From positions 1-64,000 of the forward strand of contig JAGTWJ010000013.1 of assembly GCA_020064725.1 (NCBI GenBank): a DNA stretch of 64,000 bases. The letters run 5' to 3'. This stretch comes from Drechslerella dactyloides. Lineage: Eukaryota; Ascomycota; Orbiliomycetes; Orbiliales; Orbiliaceae. Of the stretch, positions 11,923 to 25,200 are shown piece after piece. Position 1 is the first letter of the stretch. Each line of letters opens with the position of its first letter. The position numbers were made by a program, and so were the translations under genes. The notes below the pieces were generated by a model. That model was given only the letters and a program-made list of their open reading frames with translations. It searched no databases and had not been told where the DNA came from.

Positions 11923-13515
11923 TCAGAGCTTGATGTAACCCTTTGCCCCGTTCGAGTTATCGTCTTCGTCTTCATCATCGCCTTTAGCTGGTCTGGCAGT
12001 TACCTTCTTTCTTTCTACTTCAGTTTTTGTGATAACGATAGTTGACTTCTTCTTCCCCGGCTTTTGCTTTGATCCACTAGGGCCTTTTCCGTTGTCGTCA
12101 TCGTCGTTCCCCTTGTTTTTCTTTCCTCGGTCGTCGTTCCGATCATTGTTCTTTCCCTTGCCTGCGTGGGGACTGGGCTTGGTGTCAATTGCCCGTGTAA
12201 TAGTAGAAACCCTTATAATAGTGGTTGTCCTCGTCTTGGGCTTGTTCTTAACTCTCTCGGTGATAGTTTTGCGTTCAGTCACTGTGGTGAGCACTGTCTC
12301 GGTATTATCGTCATCATCGTTGTTGTCGTTGTCATTACTAGCCCTTGTTGGACCGTTGCCGGGCTTATTGCCCTTCAGACGCTGTTGAGACTTATTGGGT
12401 CTCGTAGGCCGTTTGGGCTTAGCAGCAGGTACGTCTATTTTCTTCAAATTTGATTCGGATATAAGGCAATAACGTTTCTTAGAATCCAGATCCTCGTTGT
12501 AGTATACCGACATAGCCCACGGGCCACCACAACCTGTCGTCTGCGTCCTGTTACCCGCGCAGCTGTAACCGCAAGAACCATTCTGATTATCATAGAGTGT
12601 AGACTTGGGTCGTAAGGCGCCTCCACACTGTTCGATGTCGAATTAATTAGCTTGTACGCGTTGGATTTTATGATACCCAGTATCGTGTACTAGGGGTCTT
12701 ACAAAGCCTGTATTTAATTTGTTAGCGATCAGAATTTACAAAGATATTCGGCGCTACTTACACCAAGTTCCGACTTCAAGGCCTGCATAGCAATAATTAT
12801 TTTGAGCGCATGTTCCGAGGCATTTTTCTATAGTCATACTGCCGTCACTGGCAATTAATGCGAACTTTACAACTCGATATCCGTCGTCACGATAACACCC
12901 CAAATCATCGTATCCTCGGATGACGCTGTTAACGCTGTCGGTATCTACTTCATCGCCGAATGTAGAATCTTCGTAGACTGAGAACGCGTTCGAGCCACCA
13001 CAAGGCCTTGAGCGATTTTTATCAGCTACGCAAACAGAGTTGCAATTACCGTCTTGAGTAGCTTTGCCGTTTAATTCGCTTCCGCAAAAACACTATACCA
13101 GTACGCGGTATCACGTAAATGTTAAACTCCCTTGGTAACCAATAAAATTTATCGGAGTGATCACGTGGATACTAACAGTAATTCCATCCTTGATAGCAGC
13201 GTACCGGGTGCCTAAGGTCCTGCAGACACCGAGACATTTTAATTGAGTCATCTGGCCTTGGATAATAGCCAGGTTATCGGGGGCTGATGTTGGCACTTGG
13301 AAATCTAAGATTGGTTTCTTAGTATCTGAGATTTCATGGCACCCATTGTCGTAGAATTCAGACACAAGCCTGGGATCGTTACAGACGTCCCATTTAGTAT
13401 TTGCTGCGGTTCTCTTCTCGAGGCCTAACGCTACCACATTAGAATCTGGGGGGGCGGCGAGGGAAGCAGTGGTAAATATGATTGCTAATGCAAATGTTGG
13501 ACCCGGTGACCGCAT
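11923..13515 (-). CDS. Secreted protein with two WSC domains and a charged Thr-rich tail, four exons
   Basis: Exons are 13177-13515, 12762-13092, 12703-12707 and 11923-12627, giving 459 residues. The start at 13515 begins a signal peptide (MRSPGPTFALAIIFTTASLA) followed by a Lys-Arg site at about residue 34. WSC domain 1 spans about 59-153 (CFCGSELNG then PCGGSNAFSVY). Domain 2 spans about 178-267 (LGCYRDDG, MTIEKCLGTC, YAGLEVG, CFCGGALRP, CGGPWAMSVYY). WSC domains are carbohydrate-binding modules in fungal wall sensors and secreted enzymes. From about 270 the tail is low complexity, with Thr-rich repeats (TTVTERKTITERV), Asp-rich and Lys-rich blocks. There is no C-terminal transmembrane segment, so it is probably a secreted wall protein, not a Wsc-type membrane sensor. 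The frame closes only with the 5-nt third exon. The C-terminus ends GAKGYIKL. Confidence 0.8.
12703..12707 (-). other. 5-nt microexon of the WSC gene
   Basis: On the coding strand GCTTT lies between acceptor ATACAG (intron 12708-12761, GTAAGT donor) and donor GTAAGA (intron 12628-12702, GCTAAT branch, GAACAG acceptor). It completes T+GC TTT to Cys-Phe and joins to TGT GGA, rebuilding the WSC signature CFCGG. Skipping it breaks the frame. Reading it through without the second intron meets a TAA stop. Confidence 0.7.
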
Positions 13516-16500
13516 TGTGGATGGGACTAAGCGACAGGGATGTATAGTGGAGAAATGTGAATTTCGTATAAAAAGGAAGGTTGAAAGGTTTATCTTTAAG
13601 AAAGAAGGGTAATTCTGCACGAAAAGATGGAGTGAACGGATAGTGAGAAGCCTAACAGGAACTGAAGTATCAAAATGAGCGTGAATTCATAAAAGATAGT
13701 CAACAGAGTGAGGAATGGATGTTAGGGATGAGGAAATAACAGAGAAGGTATGGCTAGTAGAAGGCTTTATATAAAGCCTAACAAGTGGGTAGCACCGGCA
13801 TAGGAATGCTGGAAGCTGAGTTCTGATATCTTAGTTTTCTAAACGAGTATGTCTAGTTCCCTTTTGCCTCCAGCGTGATCTAATGGAAAGTACTGAATAT
13901 ACCTTCGCTAAACCATCTGCAACACCGATTTTAGGATACAGTGATAAAAACAGCTCTAATAGGATACCACAAGAAAATTCGGTGTTATTAGGCTGGAGCA
14001 ACCTTTAGCATTAGATTCAAATGGGTTTACTATACTATTCTATAATATATTAATTAAATGTACGGGGCGTGTCGCTGTTAGTATGGCCTTGCCGCGGCGA
14101 TTTGGTTGTACAACCGTAAGCGTATCCGGTGTACTAGATCAAAGGCTGGCTTTAAACGCGGTTACAGTATATTCTTATACGAATTTATGTACATATATAT
14201 TATATTATAGCCTATTAATAGAGTAAGTGCAGTCGTTGTGTAACCTCGCTTATGGGGATGTTTCTCGCGAGCAAAAGCCAAATAAGTGTTAGTGCGATCT
14301 ACACGACCGATCGCACTCGGGCGTGTAACATACGATTTAAGCCTAAAAGATTAAATATTGCCCTTAAGGGCACGAACGGCGTTCGCCTGGCCTATTATAC
14401 TCTTTCTGCGTTATTATTTCCTAAATGTCATATTTGTTCTTCATTATAGTTTCCTGCAGAGGAAATGCATTAGCTCTCCGCCAAGCAATCCTTCCTGTAC
14501 CTTGTCCTAGGTGAGGGGTCTGGCTCTGGATTAGAAGATCGTTTTGCTTTGGAGCGATACTTTGTGGAACTAGATGGATACTAAATAGGCCAGCTATCAT
14601 TCCCAAGGTTAGGTTCCAAAGGGGAAGAAAGGCCAAGGGAACTAGCAAAATATGGTCATCGTATAATAAGTACAAATCGATAGATGATATACGGACAATG
14701 AGAAAGACAAACCGCCACAAGGTAGACGCAGTTCCCAGTCTTTTTTTCAAAGCCGGGTCGGGAGTTATACTGTAAAATATCGTTTAATCGCGAAGCGGCT
14801 TTGCTTTAATCCCCGGGACAGCTGTAAACAGTTCGGTTAAGCGTGTGAATAAGCGACTCGCATGACTAAGTAATCTTTAGAATAATAGCTTTTATACAGT
14901 TTGGCCTTATAGGACTATAAAACAGACTAATGCAAGCGAGTGGATCTATAGTATTCATACTATATTGATATTTTCGACACCAACCAGCTACTCCGCATTC
15001 TGCCCCACTTTTCAAAAGGAGGTACAGTCTGCATAGGTTTTCTGCAGGACCTGACACCACTGGGAGTTGGTTTGTACCTGAACAGCACACGACTGAAACA
15101 TACAATTGAAGGGCATAATAGACACTCACACAGCCATCAAAGTTATCATAAAATGATTAACAACATTAATATCTAACTTATATATATAGGGTGTCTAGCT
15201 CTCGAATTCCGACCGCCCACAGTGCATCGGACTATGATTGCAACGTCAGATTAGCTGCACTCTGAGCTCTGTTCTCGCGCGACCTAGGCAAAGATGCATA
15301 TATTTTATAAAGCGAACCAAGTGGATGATCTGGGATACTAAGTATGTTGGGTTGCTGAAGCCTCTGGTATAGCCATCTGCACACGAGTGACACAGCAAGT
15401 ACTAAAATACTTTTTTCTAATATTTCTTTAATAAAAAATTTCCTGGGAGTGTTGAAATACGAATGCCCAATTAACTAGCTGACTGCATTCTAATCCTCAT
15501 TAATAAGTAATAGAGTCATCTTTACAGTAGATAAGCATAATAGGATTGCTATTATTTGGATCCCTTAAAATATATAAATAGATCTATCTATCTAAATATT
15601 ACTATTAAACATCCTTACTCTGCCCTTTCGACAAGTAGCTCCTAGTGGTTACGACTCTTGATATACAATTATATACTTCGAAGAAGATCATCCCGACGGT
15701 CACCTGGGCACCTCAGTCTCCTACTTTAATACCAACAATGAGTTATCGTCGCCATGTTCCAGCTCCGATAGTTGCTTTATAGACATGAACATCAAAGTAG
15801 GGGTGCTCGCCATAAGACACCCAGACCGTGATGCTGGATAGAAGTACCAAATGTAATGATCTCCTAGGGCCAGCCTTCGGATTTACTTAGAGTATTGATT
15901 ACCTGACTGCTTACTAAGCGACCAGATAGGAGAATTACTCTCGTGAACATCAAGTCTTATCGCCGGAGTTATTTGGTATGAATAGACGCGAACTCGATTA
16001 CACTCTACTCAACCATCCCCAGTCAACATCAGAAGCAATATAGGGCATGTTTTACTAATACCTGAATGTGTACTTGATTTAAACCATGGACAGACCTCCG
16101 CTGTAGTAAGATCGATTTTGAAGTCGATCAACGAAACGCTGGGGTAAATTGAAGGTGTAGATCTAGAAACATGTTTCTAACCCCTTCAGATATGCAATCA
16201 ATTTGCGGTTCTTCCTTGCTAGGTGACCGTCGGGTTTCCGTTAGCGTCTCACCAGTCTCATACTCACCGCGATCCTGGAGCCCCAAGACTTGGAGCATAA
16301 TTTCTCCCGTCTGGACGAGTAATATTCTTACTATCGATCCGCTAATTTAGAAGAAACCAAGCCTAACTGGAGCAATGGCCAATTTTCCCGAGAGTTACCA
16401 TACAGGCTTTTCCACCCTTTTTCAGATAATAACGGTAGCTCACAAAAAGTCGAGCTCGAGCCCGTCGCTATAACGCTCACGATTCAATACTGTATTGAAT

Positions 16501-18065
16501 ATGCCAACACGTCCTGAAGCTCAATCGCCGAAGGTAGATCTACGAACCCAATCTCGAAGAAAAGATCGTATAAAAAATACAAACTAGCCGCTTCGTTTAA
16601 AGCTAATTCGCTGACTATTTTATCAAAAAAAAAAAATTTGCCTTGCAAAGAGAATATGGATGGATCAGATAAGACCCGACGGCGCCCAGCATCAGACTGA
16701 CTGGGCTGGGTGATTCAATTCAGGGTAGTATATTTAATGTTAACGGTTACACTAACTCATGGGAATGACTTGCCCCACTTCAGATAAAGTTTCCGGCAAT
16801 TTGGGTGTAACACCACCAAAATCGCCAAGGCCAACCTCATTGCCGCCAACAACAATGCTAGCTTCTGCGATCCTGCCTTGCATGGAAGGTATTTCCAGGG
16901 CTCTCACCAACCAGACAATTTCTGTTAGTGTTACACCGGACTAATTATCCACCAGACTCCTCTAATGATATTATCAATTATATTCCTTCCTACATTGCTT
17001 CCGTCAGGATTACTCATTGCTCCTTTCAACAAACGTCGCGTCTATATTACCGTTGCTCCGACGCTATTGTTACATTGAAGCGGATTATATGTAGAGTTAA
17101 TATTCAGAGGTTTTCGCCAGTGGGTGAAGACGTCTCGATAGTAGAAAGCGCTAGGCGGGGCTGCGACAGGCAGAGGGATAGTAGTTTGGCAGCACAGTAG
17201 CAGGGTTCCAAGATCTTAATTCGACTTGCCTGTTCGCTTACGCGAATTACGGGAACTTAACTCTCCGAAACACCGATATAATAGGTCCGAAATCCAGAAA
17301 CGGGTATATTCTCCGACCGAAAGATTTTATAAGAGGCGAGATTTAACAACGCATATCAATGGCTTGTTCTGGGTCGTTTACGCCCGAGTGCGACACAGAG
17401 ATTCCACGCTGTTAAAGTCGCATGATCTTCTAAAATAAGCGAGATAGAGCGTGCGTAGCGGATGGCGCATGTGCCACCCGGAGTGCAAGAAGCCTTAAAC
17501 ATTATTGAAATATCAAAAATATGTCTTAAAACCCTCAATTAGTCAGGATATGCTAATTATTCTAGGTAAGCCCTAGAATAGCCTATTCTGATGTTTAAAA
17601 CTTGCATCTAGAGACTTGCATACTAATAGATCGCAATCGCAACAATCGCAATCGCACGCCTCATGTCAGCAGGAGAAGTATACACTCTCCTATCATATAC
17701 CATTAATATATGTAGTACAAGTATCTAGTCTCGCAAACTCTTGCCACTTCTGTCGTACCGGCTAGATTATAGACCTCTGATACTTCTGAAATCCGTCAGG
17801 ACGTTTTCGCCGCTGAATCAGAAAGAATGGTGTATGTGGGGCCCGTAAAGTCATATTGGATCTCATATACTCGAACATCTTCGAAGAACGCCAATCCTTA
17901 GATTTTGAACTTCGCAGTGGGCTAGGGCTTACTCTCGTTTACAAACACCCTTGTTACAACTCATAGTCATTGTTTGTTGGTCGATTTTCTAAGTGGCACA
18001 TAGTTCGTTCAATCCACTTGATTAACATATTTTATACATTTCCCAACGGCCATAAATCGAACTTC
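13516..18065. other. Long stretch without a supported gene; scattered decayed frames
   Basis: The first few hundred bases hold the promoter region of the minus-strand WSC gene. Beyond that only short frames occur. The best is 14421-14750 minus, with hydrophobic stretches and LPLWNLTLGMIAG, faintly like the last helices of fungal rhodopsin-like membrane proteins; it has no start context or partner exons and may be a gene fragment. A frame at about 16780-16920 plus contains NTTKIAKANLIAANNN followed by FCDPAL, faintly LysM-like but interrupted by stops. A perfect 9-bp-arm inverted repeat (ATTCAATAC/GTATTGAAT) is at 16482-16500. Confidence 0.4.
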
Positions 18066-18743
18066 ATGATGTATGCGGCGATGCAGACTCTCACTTTCGC
18101 GCTTGCGATCTCTCCTTTCGTGCTTGCCAGCCCGCATCTATATAAGCGGTTCAATTGTCTGGGTTGTATGACCCCACAGGCTGGTGCCCATATCTTGCAG
18201 TTCCAAGGTGGCACTAACCCCAACGATAAACCTGCTATCCAAACAGCAAGTATAACTGTTGGCAACTGCTGGGCAGCTTGTACAGGTCTGGGTGCAAGAT
18301 ATTCTGCGTTGTTTGAGGGAATCAAGTAAATCCTTATTATTGCCCTGTGTTAACTCTGCTACAATCTTGGAGAGCAAAAGTACCTAAATATATACTCATT
18401 ATCAAAACACAATTATAATATTAGTATTATAATATTCTTAAAATAAACTTATTTCTAATGTATGTGATATAAGCTATATTGGTGGTGTTGAGGAAAGGAG
18501 GTTTTGTGGGAATAAAGACACGTGGTTTGTTTATCAGGATTAGATATTTGATGATGAACAGAACATCACAAAAAAGCCACCCAGAGATACAAGAAATATA
18601 TAAGCTGTTTATATGATGATGGTAACCAAGTTACTATATGACCTTTTGCTAGTCTTACTGATTTAACCCTGGATAAATGCTTTAATATTTGTGCTAAAGA
18701 AGGTAGCACTTATATAGGTGTGGAAGTCAGATATGCATGTAAG
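18066..18743 (+). pseudogene. 5' half of a WSC-domain secreted-protein gene, split by a hAT insertion
   Basis: Exon 1 starts at Met 18066 (or 18081) and reads a signal peptide (MQTLTFALAISPFVLASP), a Lys-Arg site and the first half of a WSC domain (NCWAACTGLGARYSALFEGI) up to a GTAAAT donor at 18326. The next part is AT-shifted. From about 18450 it resembles the intact paralogue at 11923-13515: FCGNKDTWFVYQD, then CLYDDGNQVTI, then LDKCFNICAKEGSTYIGVEV. In-frame TAG and TGA stops sit where CAG and CGA would fit, as RIP produces, and there is at least one frameshift. Coding stops at GTATGCAT just before the transposon, at the position of the GTAAGT donor. The other half is at 39969-40188. Confidence 0.75.
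18736..18743 (+). repeat. 8-bp target site duplication, left copy (CATGTAAG)
   Basis: CATGTAAG here is identical to 39969-39976 on the other side of the element. Eight bases is the duplication length characteristic of hAT transposases. The site spans a splice donor: CAT followed by GTAAG. Confidence 0.9.
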
Positions 18744-18772
18744 TAGGGCCTGGACCGGTTCTGGGTTCAACC
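18744..18772 (+). repeat. Left terminal inverted repeat of the hAT-like element
   Basis: The sequence TAGGGCCTGGACCGGTTC continuing CTGGGTTCAACC pairs imperfectly with the right end. Differences are mostly transitions, as expected after RIP. Confidence 0.75.
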
Positions 18773-20169
18773 TGGACTGTTTTTTGTGTTGTTAATCTGA
18801 ACTGGAATCTAAACTAGTTGTCTTTATTAAGAAACTGAATTGTTTAAAAACCTAAATTAGAATCTATTTAAAGAATAGATTAGTTTTTAAATTAGGTTAT
18901 TTGTTTTTAGTATTTAAATTATATATAAAATAATAGTATATTAATTAACTATTAATAATAGTATATATTTTAAAAGATAAAAAATAAAATCTATTTAATT
19001 AAAGATTAATTTAAAGTTATTAAATATATAAAAAGAATTTAAAAATCTTTAATTTAAGTTTTAATTATTTGAATTTAAAAAAAAGATATATTAAAATTAT
19101 TATAATTATAATTCTAGAATATTTATAAATTTAACTTTTTTATAATATTAATAATTATATAAGATTTTTTTTATTTAACATATTTTATTTTATTATAAAA
19201 ATAATTATATTTTTAATATAATTACTTTATTTTTTTAATTTTATATTTTTTAATAGACTTTTTTTATTTATATTTTATATAATAAAAATATTTATAGATT
19301 ATAATAATTTTTTAATATTAATTAAATAATATTAAAATTTTAGTTAAATATTATTTTATATATAAATATATTTATAATATATTATAAATAAGATAAAACT
19401 ATATTAATAATATATAATAATATTATAAACATTACTAAAAATATATTTAACATCAATAAATATAATTAAAATTATAAAAAATCTTTTATTATTTTTACTA
19501 AAACAAAATAAAATAAAATATTTTTTTTTTATTATTTTTAAAACTACTTTATAGACTAGTTTAATAGTAATATTAGTAATATTTAAAATATTATAAATAT
19601 AATAATTTATTATTTTTATTTTTGATTAAAGTTATTTTTTAACTTTATTTAACTACTATTTTATTTTTTAAAATATTTAAAATTTTAAACTAAAATTATT
19701 AAATTTATAAAATTATAAATTAAAGAGTTTATTATTAAAGGATTTAAATAAAAATTATTATATTATTAAGTTTTAAGAAGTAACTAATTTTTTTTTTAAA
19801 TCTAGATATTTATATTATAAATAATAAAATATATAATAATATATAAATTTTTTATAATATTTTTTATAAAATTAAATATCTTATTTAAATATAATATATA
19901 TACTAAATTTAATATAAGATATTAAAATAAAACCAATATTATATGAAATTCTATTATTTTTCTCTATTTTTAAATAGTAATTCTTAAATTTATTTAAACT
20001 AATTTTAAAAATATTATAAAGATTTTTTTTCTAATTTATATAAAATCTTTAATAAAATATTATATAATTTTTAATATAATTAAAAAATTTATTATAAAAA
20101 ACCTAAATAATACAAATTTTTAACTACTAAATTATTAATATAAATAAAATAAATTAATAAAAAAATTAT

Positions 20170-20847
20170 TGTTACACTTCGGCCCAGGATCGGGTTGAAC
20201 ATACTTCACCTTGAAGTCCCTGACTCTTAGTTACTACTGTACAGGTTTTTAATAGTAGAAGATAAGTATATATTAAGTATAATAATTACTATTAAAATAG
20301 AGTATATAATAATAATAGTAAATAAACTAGCTATTAAGATATTATGGTTTAGGTATTAACTGATGGTTTTTAAGAGAGAAGTTATTAGTCCTAAGGTAAA
20401 ATATGCTAATTATATATATAATATCTTAATATATGAATTAGTAGAAATGTGTTAGTATGTTGTTTAAGTAGTTTAGTGCTTATCTTACTCAGTGCTTAGT
20501 TAAGTACTGAGTATTTTAAGTACTAAATATTTATATAATTATAAGTTATTGTGGTGGCTCTTATTCAGGGAAAAATATTATAATAGTAATATTTTTATAT
20601 GATAGTATTCTTCTGTATAGTCTAAGATTCTATATAATTATATTGTTTATATAGTCTTGTTACTTATATGGTGGGGTATACTATATAAGTCAATAGTTTA
20701 TGTAAAGCAAGTTTACATAATTATATATCTTATATAAGAGTTTATTCTACATAGTATATAGATATGCTATTACTTTATATACTATATGGACTGAGTGTTT
20801 GTATGGGAATCTGGTCTGTGTAGGTGTTGTGTTGTTATTTTATAACA
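20170..20847 (-). repeat. 3' LTR of the Gypsy element
   Basis: On the plus strand it runs from TGTTACACTTCGG to TTATAACA, 678 bp. It matches 27316-27993 without length change. The visible differences are transitions, for example CGGGTTGAACATAC against CAGATCAAACACAC. Confidence 0.9.
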
Positions 20848-20865
20848 TTATTCTCCCTCCCCATA
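20848..20865 (-). other. Polypurine tract of the Gypsy element
   Basis: On the minus strand ATGGGGAGGGAGAATAA lies immediately upstream of the 3' LTR, the expected position of the plus-strand primer. In the truncated subtelomeric copy the same position is an A run. Confidence 0.7.
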
Positions 20866-22223
20866 AGAATTAGTGGTATACTAATTCAGGTGCAGGTGTA
20901 AATAGTGTAAAATAAAATGATACAGGTTTTTTGTATATAATATGATTATATAATCTAAGTAATATAACTTTTGGTTGAAGGGTTCTTTTGTTATGTTTTT
21001 CTCTTTTTTTATAATTAATTTTTTTTAATATAATTTTTTCTATTAGTATGTTTGTTGATTATTACAAAAAATCTTCTACTGATTGTTGTTTTAATTAGAT
21101 ATAAATTATTGAGAGATGTTTAATAATTTCTATAGTGGTATGTAAGTTTTGTGTGTTTGGTTTATATGTTTATAGGGTAAACTTAGATATTAGTAAGAAG
21201 TATTCTGTCTATATATATTAAAAACATTATTATGTTTTTTTTGATCTAAGTAGGTAGTCTTTCTTGTCTAGTTCTTATACTAATGGTTTGTCTGATTTAT
21301 TCTAGTAGAGTGTGCTCTTAGGATTATTGATTGTAAGTACAAAGAATTGTAAAAGACTAAACAAGATCAGTCTCAACTTTTCTAGGAATTGTTACTATTG
21401 GCTAAAAAGTTGGTAACTACTTAGGCAAAGATAGCTTGTTTTTATTAAGAGTTAGATATTGTTTTTTTAAAGATAAAGACTGTTTTTGAAGAGGAAGAAA
21501 CTTTAATCAAGGAACAGGAGAATTTTGAAAAGAAAATTAGTATTTCTTTATCTAAGATTAAAGATTTAGAATTATTTAATTTCAAAGCTTTTCTAAATAA
21601 TAATATTATAAGTTTTAATGTTTAATATAACATCCTTCTAATATATATATATTGTTAAATATAACTAGTACTGGTTTGTACTATATTATATATATAATTT
21701 TAAGAATTATTCTATAGAATTTTATTATATAAAAAGGGGTAAAATAAAATAAATTATCAAAGATATTCTATTCTTTTATTATTCTTATTCTTTCATCTCT
21801 TTTTAATATAATAGTAGTATGTTTTGATTGTTCTAATTATTAATAGATGCTGGCTTTTAAGCTGGTTACACCACATCTTTGTTTTAAGGCTAGGGTAAAT
21901 ACTGATGTTTTAGATGAGGTTGTTTGTTGTTGAGGTGATATATATAAAATTATAAATAAGTTAATTTATGCCTTGGAGAAAAATAAATTCTGTGTATATA
22001 CAAGTTTCTTATATTTAATAGTAGTCTTAATATTAAAAAATATGATTCTAAAATAAGGTAGGTTTTTTTGGTATAATTATTATAATCAATCTTTTGTATT
22101 CTGATGTTTCTTTTTAAATCTTCCTTGGGGTTGTTGTAGTAGTAGGTTTTGCCCTGCTTGGTGAGTATCAGGTTTATTAAGATATTATCTGATAAGTTTT
22201 GGTGAGATATTATCTTTTGGTTG

Positions 22224-25200
22224 CTATGAATCTTCTTCTGGTAGGTAGTCCTTCCATTTAATTAAAAATTTGTTAGCTAATGTTTCTGGGTTTTTTCTGT
22301 GGTCTAAGATTTTTTTGACTTTATATTTATTATAGTTGTCTTCCTTGATTTTCAGATTATTTACCTCTTTTCTGAGCCTATCTGGTATGGGCTTAAGTAG
22401 AATGATGTAAAATGTTTTGTGGATTCTTGAGTTTCCAGAAATATGGAGTTCAAAAAGGTGTTTGTTTAGTTTTTTGGTTATAGTGTATGGTCCAAGTTTT
22501 TGGAAGTTGAGCTTCTGATTGGGTCTTTTGGTTTTGATGTTTTTTACAAGCAGGTATGCTTTATAAATAAATGCATCTTTTAGTGTTTGGAATGCCTTGA
22601 TTCTTTCCTTCATTATTTCAAAATAGATGTCTTTCTTTGTTAGTTCTGAGAGGGTAATTACCAGATAGTTGTATTCTCAAATGAATTGTTGGTAGTAATT
22701 GTATAGTCCTAGAAAGGTTTGTACTTTCTTAAATGTTTTTGGTGTTGGCCAGTCTTGTATGGCTTGTACTTTCTTTGGATCCATTTTTATATTATAAAAA
22801 GTAATGATAGTTCCTAGAAATTTGATTTTGGTTACTTTGAATTCAAATTTCTCTAACTTAATTTTAAGTTTATGTTGATTTAGGGTTTTGAGGATCTAGT
22901 TAACATATTTTTAATATTCTAAAAAATTTTTATTATAGATAAAGATATTATCTAGGTATACCATGTATGTGTTGTTGATATATTTTTGTAGAATGTGGTT
23001 TATAAATGTTTGAAAAATTATAGATATATTAGTTAGTCTAAAGGATATGATTAGGTATTTGAATAGTCTGTATTTGGTTTTGAAAGTATTTTTCTATTTT
23101 TTTCTAAGATTGATTCTAATATTGTAGTATATGTTAGTAAGATTAAGTTTTATATAGATAGTAGTGTTTGATATTTTATTAAAAGATTTGTTAATAAAAA
23201 ATAAAGGTCTTCTATTTTTAATAGTTATTGTGTTAAAAGTTTGGTAGTTGATATAAATTTATAGTTTTTCAGAGTTTTTTTTCTTTATAAATAGGATGAG
23301 GTGTTTTGTTAATGAATTAAAAGATTGTATATATCTTATTCTGAGATTTTCTTTAATATATTTATAGAATACTGTTGTTTTTTAATTAGTATATCTGTAT
23401 ATTGGTATGAATCTAGGCTATATTCCTTCCTGTAAAAATATTAAGTGTTTAAATAAGTTAATTTTAGATAAGATTTATTCTTCTAATATAGATTAGAAGA
23501 TGTTTCTTGTTTCTTTAAATATCTATTTAAAGATATTTACTATTTTTGAAGCTATATATAGGCTTCTGATTTAAATTTATGTTTTTTATAAGGTATTTGG
23601 TTTATGTTTGTATCTGTTTTGGATTTCTTTGTTAAATAGGTGAATAATAAGTTATAGATGTGTTTTTTTATAAGTATTTCTATTATTTAATAGTTTTTTA
23701 GTGATTTTTTGGTAATTACAATTATTAAAGATAATTTCTTCTTTTCTCCAGTTGATATCAGGGTTATATTTTATTAGTTATAAGAATCCCAAGATTAATA
23801 AAGTGTCTTCTAAAAAGTCTAAAATATCAATAGTATATTTTTTTAAGTATTTGTTGATAAATAATTTGAGTGTAGTTTCTTGGGTAATTTGTTCCAAGAT
23901 TTAGTATAAGAAAGTGGTTATTTAGTAGATGTTAGATTTTTGTTGTATTTTAAATTAGTATTTTTATATTATTGTAGTAAAGATGTAGCTTTCTTTGGCT
24001 TTATTGTTAATTAGGATTTCTGTAGATTTTTTAAATATAAGTGAGGTAAAGGTAAATTTTCTGTGGAGACTTAAGTCTCTTATCTTGGTATATTTTTATT
24101 GATTCTGAAGTATATCTAGTTTTTTGATTTGTAGTTTAGACCATCAATTGCTTTCTGTTATGTTTTTATAGAATATTGTTTTATGTATTTGTTTTCTTTT
24201 TATTGGTTGGTAAAGTCATTTCTGAAATATTTCTAATAAAAATAGTATTGTTCCCTCTTTTTATAGTATTGTTTGATATGCTGTCTGTAGGTTTTGAGTT
24301 TGTTAAAATTATAGAAATATTTTGGATAATAGATCCATCTTTTTCTTAAATAGTGGCAGTTGTGATATTATTTTTTCTTATAAATTTAGAAATATTATAT
24401 ATAGTTTTTGTAAAAGTATTTAGTTTTGGTTTCTGGGGTTTTATTATAGTATTTTTAGTTAAAGTAGTCTTCTGAGTGTTGTTCCCATTTTTTAAATATT
24501 CTGAAGGTTAAGGTATAGATAATATAAAACATATATAGTAGTTTTTCAGGTTTACTATCAGTAGTATATTCTATTCTTTTAGAATTGTTGTTTTTGTTTA
24601 TTAATTCTTTATATATTTTTTTATGGTTTTAATATATTTGTATAAGTTTTTTAATTTAGGCTATAGTATATTTGTTGGTTTGTTATATTTCTAGGATTTC
24701 TCTCTATTCTTTTTGCTTGGTATTATTGCAAACATATCTGTAGTATTTAGACCATGTTCTAAAGTATTTTATATAATAGGTATATTTGAAAGTGTTAAAA
24801 ATTTCTTGTAATAATTTTTTTTTAATATAATTTAGATGTAGGAAGTAGTAATATTAATATACCTATTCATTATGGCAGTTATTATAAAAATTAAAATATT
24901 TATATAATTATATATTAGTATTGTTTTGTTGGCAAAGCTGATATTTCTACCCAATATATAAAAGATATTTTATATTATTGAAAAATTGTTTTTTGTTTTT
25001 AGGGTTATATTATAGTAAGTTTTTATTATTTTTAACCCATAGCCAGTATACTTTCTATTAATTAACAAAGGGCTATCCATATTCTTGGGTCATATATTGG
25101 TAAGTAATTTTTTGATATGGTTAGTAGATGTTTTATTGTTTTTCTATAATATTCCATCATCTAATGATATCTATTTCTTTAGTCTATCTGTAATTTTAGT

